In this document: one piece after another, positions 57,356-64,000 of the stretch
Layout: the number at the start of each line of letters is the position of its first letter
Position numbering within the stretch: position 1 is the first letter of the stretch
Source: Charina bottae
Lineage: Eukaryota > Chordata > Lepidosauria > Squamata > Charinaidae
Length of the DNA: 64,000 bases
Direction of reading: 5' to 3'
NCBI GenBank assembly: GCA_023362775.1
Contig: JALMGJ010000006.1
Span: 2,578,001 to 2,642,000 of the forward strand
Position numbers and translations under genes: made by a program
The notes under the pieces: generated by a model
What the model saw: only the letters and a program-made list of their open reading frames with translations
What the model was told of the DNA's origin: nothing
Database searches by the model: none

Positions 57356-59500
57356 GTAGCGGGGGGGGGGCGGCCCACTCTTTCTCCCTCTCCCCCTCGC
57401 GACTTCGGTGCCCGTCATCCTCTGCCCGGCCGGGGTTGCGAGAGGGACTGCCTCTCCCGGAATCCCCCCATGCGGCGCGGCGGCGCGGGTGCCGGGGGTT
57501 GTAGTCCTCGCGCGGGGAGGGGAGAGTGCCTTCTTCCCCAGGGAACCCCCCCGCCCTGCTCCTGGTGCCCTCTGCAGCCTAGGGGGCTCGGGGGTCTTGC
57601 AGCCCCCTCCTCCTGGGAATTGGGTCCAGCTTGGCCGGGGAGGGGGCGGCTGCCCCAGAGCCCCGCCGCTGGTAACCAGCCAGGCTGGCAACGCTGCTCC
57701 CCCCCCCGCCTGCCCGCCCCCTCTTGACTCTCCATCCGGCCATCCTCCTTGGTGGCCCAAAGCGGCTCTCTCCTGCCCTCTGCTAGGGGTGGCCCTTGGA
57801 CCTTCCCTGGAGGAAGGGCATCCCCCCTTCTTGGCCCAACCAGGCAAAGACCTCAGGACCCTTCCTTCCGCCAGCCTGGCATTGTTCACCTGGTCTTGTT
57901 CCAGGAATGCGGGCAGCTCCGCCTGGCAGTGCCAGGGGGTTCTGTTTGCAAGGCATGGGCTCCCCTTCCGAGCAGTGACCCCTTTGTTGGTGGAGACTCC
58001 CCCTTTCTTAAAAAGCTTCCTCTCTCTGCCTCCCAACATTTCTTCCAGCCCAGCATAAAGAGCAATACAGCCCTTGGGACTAATGGATGGGAATACCCAG
58101 ATTACATTCCCTGGAGGCTCTTCCAGGTCCCTTCTTCGCCTGTCTCCTGGATTTAAATTTTCTTAAGGAGACAGCCCTTAAAACTGTAAGGACTGGAAGG
58201 CCATTTGCTCTGAACCCTCCTGGGCTCTCCTTTCCAGACATCTCTTTGCTGTTGATTCTGGTGAGCATGAATGCCGAAGTCATCTCTGAACCTCTTTCGA
58301 AGCCTCCTGGCTGGTGGGACTGAGCAGCCGTGGACTTCGGTTTGGTAGAACTTCGCAGTCTCGCTCTCCCTTAAATCATGTTGTGGTGATTAGTAGATTC
58401 TAAGGCATGTTCTAGTGGGTCTATATTTGGGGTCCTTAAGTTTTTTCTTCCATTGAGTTTTCTTAGGCTGTGTTCGTGTCCGCTGCATTACAGCCAAAGC
58501 AGACAGAAATAGAGGCATCTGTACATGTAACCTGGGAAGCCTTCAGGTCATAGTACCATATATTTTTAGTTCAGGTGAAAGTTCCACAACAGCAGGGGAA
58601 TTTCTGAGCTTCACAGAATTCTTGAAAAGAGGAATTTTGCTGATGAATAATTGCTGATAAAATAGTGGGTTATCAGTCCAGGAATGTTGCTTTCCCTGAT
58701 AAGGTAGTGGCTTATCTGTCCTTTGCCCAATTCTCAGTGTTAAGATCTAGCCTGCGATTCACTTCCTGCAGCTCAAAAGCTTTATGGCTAAAAGAACAGC
58801 ACCATCACCATCTCCTGTATTGGGATTTGTGTTGGGATTTCAATTATGCGAGCTCCGTCTCAAGAGGGTTGTGAAACTTTGGGATGAGAGGAATGGAATA
58901 ATCTGTTACAGCCATTACTGTAGTACCAAGCAAATAACCCAAGGAGGATATTTTATGTCCCGTAATTCTAATATATTTCTAATAGGCTGGATTCACACGA
59001 AAATATAACCCTAAGTCTGGGTTAATACAACACAGTTGCTGTGACTGGTTTCCCCTGAACCACAGTCTACTTGGACCATTTTAGCTGAATCTGGCACTTT
59101 GTGCTGGAATATTGGTGACTTTCCACTCTGAGCATTGGAAAATAAATCAGCTTTGTTTTCCATGTAAACCTCCTGCCATAACAATACGTATCATTAAAAA
59201 TGCCTTTCATGCAGTAGCTTATGGGAGGTGAGATATATACAACAAGGAGTATGTGCAGTACTAAGCGTTCTAAAGATTCAGAAAGCTGTGATTGGTGTTT
59301 ATTGAGCAGGGTCACAGATACAGTCTCTACTTGGAGTGAGTTATTCAGGTAAAGGCAAATTTTGAGGGATTGGGGGACACACCTCAACCTCCCAATCTTC
59401 TGTAGAGGAGTAAGAGGCCATCAAATGATGCTGTCGCTTTGCAAAAGACTGGTGGCCAAAATGGTCTACCCCCGCTTTTTCTTTTCTTTTTTTTGTCCTT
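57356..59500 (+). other. AHCYL2: AHCYL2 intron 1, first part; no exon or repeat recognised
   Basis: G+C content falls gradually from the CpG-rich island. No segment resembling AHCYL2 exon 2 (expected to start with QIQFADQ-type residues) was found. Confidence 0.5.
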
Positions 59501-59504
59501 TAGA

Positions 59505-59624
59505 CTTGGCCACTTGAAGATGGGTGGACACCAACTCCCACAATTCCCCAGCCAGCCAGGCTGGCTAGGGAATTGTGGGAGTTGAAGTCCACCCATCTTC
59601 AAGTGGCCAAGGTTGAGAAACACT
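59505..59624. mobile_element. CAGTGTTTCTCAACC hAT-type MITE, left end deleted
   Basis: Both arms are present ('gaagatgggtggacaccaac' and the inverse), but the left end begins at 'acttggccac'; the right end is complete (GGTTGAGAAACACTG). Confidence 0.7.
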
Positions 59625-59903
59625 GTCCTAGAGGAAGATAGAACACCATGAAGCCTTCATAGAAGATATAACCAAACTTTATATACAGTGATATGTATTT
59701 GTGATGCTATAACTAGCATTACAAATGTTCCTTGTGTTCAGTTTATTTTATTTCTTTTTGTCATATTTATTTACCACCCATCTCATGTACGATTAATTAT
59801 TTACTTAATTAAATATACCATTCAGCTGAGCTAGCATTTGGGGACTATTTTGTTATGTGTCTTCATTAGCAAAAATGATTTGGTTTGGGGTCATCCATAA
59901 TGA

Positions 59904-60224
59904 GGGGGTGCGTTGGCTCAGCGGTTAAGATGCCAGGCTTGTTGATCGGAAGATCGCAAATTCGGAGGTTCGAATCCCTAGCCCCGTGTGACGGAGTGAG
60001 CTCCCGCACTCGCCCCAGCTCTTGCCAACCTAGCAATTCGAAAGCATGCAAATGCAAGTAGATAAATAGGTACCACTTCGGTGGGTAGGTAACAGCGTTC
60101 CGCGCGCGTCATGCCGGCCACATGACCGCGGAAGCGTCTTCGGACAACGCTAGCTAACAAACGGAGATGAGCACCGGCCCCTAGAGTCAGACACAACTGT
60201 GCAGGGGAACCTTTACCTTCTTTA
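59904..60224 (+). mobile_element. Sauria-type SINE in AHCYL2 intron 1
   Basis: Flanks CATCCATAATGA and CATCCTTAATGA (59892-59903, 60225-60236; 11 of 12 match). Head TTGGCTCAGCGGTTAAG, B box GGTTCGAATCC, end 'cctagagtcagacacaactg'. Confidence 0.85.
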
Positions 60225-60291
60225 CATCCTTAATGATACGGGTTAGCATTCCCGTATGTCCTGTTAATTTATAAATCCCAATAAAATTAAG

Positions 60292-60634
60292 GGCAGCGCG
60301 GTGGCGTAACAGTTAAGACTACCGTCTGTCGAACAAAAGGACGGCAGGTCGGCAGGTCGAGACCCAGAAGCACCTCGTAACGGGGTGAGCTCCCGTTCTC
60401 GCCCAGCTCCTGCCAACCTAGCAGTTCAAAAGCACGTAAAAATGCAAGTAGATAATAAATAGGTACCACTCCGGTAGGAAGGTAACCGTTCCATGCGCCT
60501 TGGCGTCTAGTCATGCTGGCCACATGACCACGGAAGCGTCTATGGACGATGCTGGCTCCCTCGGCCGAGAATCGGAGATGAGCGCCGCCCCCTAGAGCCG
60601 GATACGACTGGAAGGGGATACCTTACCTTACCTT
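60292..60634 (+). mobile_element. Diverged Sauria-type SINE
   Basis: Related body ('gccaacctagcagttcaaaa', 'ggccacatgaccacggaagc') but a different head (GTGGCGTAACAGTTAAG, 'gtcgagaccc') and a CCTTACCTTACCTT tail. AATAAAAT flanks both sides. Probably a separate subfamily. Confidence 0.75.
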
Positions 60635-61109
60635 AATAAAATAATGTGTTTGTAGAAGGAATAAATATTAACCTTGGGGGTGTTGTATACTTCCTTGTTT
60701 TTCTTGTCAACAAATATCTATCAAGCTTGTTGGAATAAAGGTTTATGCAGCTCTGGTTTGGAATTACAATGTAGGTCCATGCTGTTGCTTAAAAAGCGTT
60801 ACTTACTTTTTCAAAATCATTTCAAAAGATGCAAAATGCTTTTATTCCATAAAAGCATAATTATTTCAGTACCTGGAAATGGTGCTGCCCTGGTCTGGTT
60901 GCTGAGGAACAGAAAGCTTGTACTTCAGAGCCGAAGGCTCAGCAATAAAACTGAAGCTAAAATTTGCTTAGATAACATTGCAAATGGAGTGATTCAGAAC
61001 TTGTGGCTGAAAACTCAAGCTTTGCATCTCTTCTGATTCACTGATTAGAATGGAGAATCAGTAGATCCTATTTCCTGCTGTCAGCTTAAACATACTAACA
61101 TAAAATAAA

Positions 61110-61360
61110 TTGATAACTGTTGTGGGTCTTCCGGGCTGTGTGGCCGTGTTCTGGAAGTTGTGGTTCCTAACGTTTTGTCAGCATCTGTGCACCTGGGCAC
61201 AGAGAGAGCGCTTCTGTCTGTGCTCCTGCCCTCTGAAGATGCCGGCCACAGATGCTGGCAAAACGTTAGGAACCACAACTTCCAGAACACGGCCACACAG
61301 CCCGGAAGACCCACAACAACCATCGAACTCCGGCCGTGAAAGCCTTCGACAATACATAAA
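61110..61360. mobile_element. Penelope-like element remnant, inverted arms
   Basis: 'gttgtgggtcttccgggctg' at 61119 and its complement at 61299-61318 form arms of about 70 bases. The right end 'aaagccttcgacaatacata' is the usual terminus of this family. It has no coding part. Confidence 0.6.
61233..61266 (+). ncRNA. Degenerate hammerhead-like core
   Basis: CTGAAGA, U, a fully paired stem GCCGGC...GCTGGC, then AAAAC where GAAAC is expected. Loss of the G makes activity unlikely. Confidence 0.4.
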
Positions 61361-61481
61361 AGAAATTAATGGGGAAAAACTTATAATTGCTTATATTAAG
61401 GTGTGGTGTCCTGAAACTAACTCTCAGCAATTCAGAATTTACTAGACATGAATCCTTAATCAATAGGTGGAACTCCTAGAA

Positions 61482-61590
61482 CAGTGTTTTTCAAACTTGG
61501 CAACTTTAAGATGTGTGGACTTCAACTCCCAGAATTCCCTGGCCAGCATTTTAAGTCCACACAATAAGTTGCCAAGTTTGAAAAACACTG
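61482..61590. mobile_element. CAGTGTTTCTCAACC hAT-type MITE (short)
   Basis: CAGTGTTTTTCAAACTTGG to CCAAGTTTGAAAAACACTG; flanks TCCTAGAA and TCCTAGAG match at 7 of 8. Confidence 0.85.
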
Positions 61591-61599
61591 TCCTAGAGC

Positions 61600-64000
61600 C
61601 TTCACTGGCCTCCAGTTTTCCAGCAACAGAAAGGGTTAGCTTTTCCATACCATGCATCTGTTTAGGATTGGTCATCCAAGGGACCCTACATCTTTGGTAC
61701 TGCTTTAACTCTGCTGGTGTTATATTAGTCTCTGTAGATGTGTGTCAGAAATGACATTAACTGTTAATCTCTGCTAGAAAATATAAATGAAGAGATTATA
61801 TGCAATGAACATTTGCCTTTGGACAAACACTTTCAGCACCCTGAAATGGATTTGTGAAGTCAAACGTCACTGTCACTCAAACTTTTGCATGTTACTTGAT
61901 CGCAGATGTATAAATGCTTTTGGGGTTAAAGACTTCTGAACCCTCTGCCCTTGTGGGTGTGTTTGCTGCGGTTAAATGGATGAGCTTCTTGCTTGAAACC
62001 TTCCATCAAGTATTTGCCGTGAACCAAGTGCCCGGGCTTTTACCTTTGTGGGACAGACCAGTAAGTGTTCTTTGTTAATTCGTATCCCATCTCCCATAGC
62101 GGCCTGCTATATAAACAGCAATCCCAGCGTTCAATTGTGCGTTGTAATAAAAATGGATCATTGTAGTTTCTCGTGCTCTAACGCTGGGGACTCTTGTGGC
62201 AGAAAAAGGACAAACATTTAGAGTCCAACTTGGATAGGAACGTTTACTTGGCTTATCAAAGATTAGACCAAGAAATGTCGATATCCCTAGATTCTCTGGA
62301 AAGACTGTCCATATCTCTCAAACTATTCCGACAGTTTGACATGGAGAAGAAAGTTGCCAGAGGAAAAGAGAAAGTTTAAAGCCAGTGTCGAAGAGGTCTG
62401 GGTGTAACCTTAGAAGGCTACTTTTGAACATCTTCCTAAAATTCATGGTAGGTGTTGAAGTTGAAGAAGGGGGGGGGGGGTTTAGAGGCATTCTTTCCAA
62501 GAAAAATGCTGGAGTAAGAGACTTGACATTCACCATGAATTGAACATTCAGATAGTGCAAGTAGACAAAGCAGGTTTGATGCCCCAAGTTTGCTTGATGG
62601 TCTAAGATGTGGAATGATGCAAGTTGAATAATGTGAATAAAATGGGGCAATTGCAGGGGTGGTGGAGGAAGAAGAAAATACAACTTTAAAGAGAAGGGGC
62701 AGCTACCAAGGGAGGAAGCATCTTCTACTCAAGAGTTTTGCTTTGGTCCCGGAGGCATTTGTGTGAAATTAAAGGGTGTCAAGAGTTATGCCAGAAGAGA
62801 GGAGGCAGCTGGAGAGAGATTGGGGAGGGGAAATGGCAGCAAGTGTGCTGAGAGCAGAAGTTGTTACTCTGCTACCCTCAAACCTCGGAGAGTTGGTTCA
62901 AACTGTGTTTAATGGAACAACTTTGTTGGCACCTTAAGGGCGTTGTAGCTCCCCCTTACTCAAAAGAGCTTCCCTTCCCCTTTATTACTCAAGTTATAAA
63001 CTCTTGGATTAAAGGAGGCTTCCTTTCCTATAGGGAGCCTGCTAATTAGCTTCTTCCCCTCCAAAAGGTTGACAATCCAATCCTAGATTTCTGTCATTCT
63101 TTCCTACCTGAAGCTGTGCTTCCTTCCTAGGTTTGAGCTACAGTCACACCAACTTGGTTGAAAATGTCTGGAAGAAATAAATATTGCAAAGGAATAGTTG
63201 ACGTGGGCCCTGAAGGAAATGGTGTGTTTGGGAGCTGGCCAGAGTCTTGGTGTGTGGCTAAAGAGGGGGAAAAGGATTAATATAGGGCTTATCGATGAGG
63301 TTCCAAGCACTATATTCACATTTCACTAGTCAGGAGACTGTCATTGTCAGACTCTTTATGTTCACTAAAAACCTATTAGAAAAAAGGAATTTGTCACCTT
63401 TTGAATCTGTCTTTATATTTAAGATTCAATCTTTTTTCTCTTTCACCAGAACATTCTTGTTCTCCACCTCACCGCTGTGGTTTCCTCTTTCCTTTTGCTT
63501 TCTGCGTTGTATACCAAATGCTCTTTTTCCTGTGATTTTCTCCACCATCTTTTGGAGTCATGCTCCCTTTCAGCTTCATCCGTCATTCTGCTCTCACCTG
63601 TGACCTATCTCTGCCCCAAAACTTGCTTTCCTCTCTCTCTCTCTCTCGAGTCCAAATAGTAGCAGTGGTGTCCACCTGGGAATCCAGGTATCCGCTGTTT
63701 TGTATGTCTCCTGATCTGTGGATAGAAGGAACAATGCAGAAGCCGTACTAAACCCCTCCCCAGATGCCACCTTGTTTCCAAGGCTAGACACGGGATTGGA
63801 AATGGTCATGTCCTAGATGCATCTTCTCCCTCCTAGTATAAAAAGTGGCATAAGTTATCAGTGGATGCTGTTGATCATTTTATTTCCTGCTCATGGTAAA
63901 AGGTTCCTTCTGTTCAGCTCTCTTCTTTGCGCCATTCCCAATTTAGTGACCGTTCGGATTCTCAGCCAAGAGCCATTCTAGTTGGGGAATTTGGGGACTT
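61600..64000 (+). other. AHCYL2: AHCYL2 intron 1, last part; no exon or repeat recognised
   Basis: Mostly unique AT-rich intronic DNA. A poly-G run lies at about 62469-62480 and a (CT)n run at about 63632-63648. Short open frames lack known motifs. Confidence 0.4.

Noticed and set aside
56660..58039. 459-codon open frame on the - strand over AHCYL2 exon 1
   Set aside because: It runs through a CpG-rich island where stop codons are rare on all frames, it is antisense to a recognised exon, and its translation is a low-complexity Gly/Arg/Pro mix ending in a MITE.
62194..62379. Possible AHCYL2 exon 2
   Set aside because: The translated residues do not resemble the conserved AHCYL2 exon 2 region and no matching splice frame was found.

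Overview
This is eukaryotic, vertebrate DNA. The repeat content points to a squamate reptile (lizard or snake). The evidence is two near-intact BovB (RTE) LINEs, tRNA-derived SINEs of the Sauria type ending in ACCTTTACC repeats, Penelope-like elements, L1, CR1 and L2-type LINE relics, and many short hAT-type and TA-flanked non-autonomous DNA transposons. No bacterial or viral replicon features are present. The species cannot be fixed from the sequence alone.

Two protein-coding host genes are supported, both on the + strand. (1) Smoothened (SMO), the seven-pass Hedgehog signal transducer, is complete: 12 coding exons from 16717 to 42539, all with GT-AG introns and consistent phase, giving 844 codons. 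Its exon 1 lies in a CpG-rich promoter island. (2) The first coding exon of AHCYL2 (57011-57355) also lies in a CpG-rich island; the rest of the gene is beyond the window. SMO followed by AHCYL2 in the same direction is the known amniote gene order. Two tRNA-Pro(AGG) genes lie on the - strand upstream of SMO (3473-3544 and 7666-7737).

Layout: 1-16000 is repeat-rich upstream DNA (Penelope-like 3' end, L1 ORF2 end, tRNA-Pro genes, RTE relics, CORE-SINEs, and a full-length BovB nested in an older BovB). 16000-17300 is the SMO promoter and exon 1. 17018-41910 are SMO introns loaded with MITEs, SINEs, tandem repeats and LINE relics. 42540 to about 44700 is SMO 3' flank. 44700-56570 is intergenic, with a second intact-ORF BovB and a CR1 relic carrying a nested hAT element. 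56570-57360 is the AHCYL2 promoter and exon 1. 57360-64000 is AHCYL2 intron 1 with further SINEs and Penelope-like remnants.

The most notable content is the mobile DNA. Two BovB copies differ by only about 10 residues plus a 2-residue indel, have intact endonuclease and RT motifs, and have exact target-site duplications. Several insertions are nested and can be dated relative to each other. A SINE sits 14 bases from the exon 7 splice donor, with the donor inside its target-site duplication. Penelope-like remnants carry hammerhead-ribozyme-like cores. A family of about 390-bp TA-flanked elements occurs nine times.
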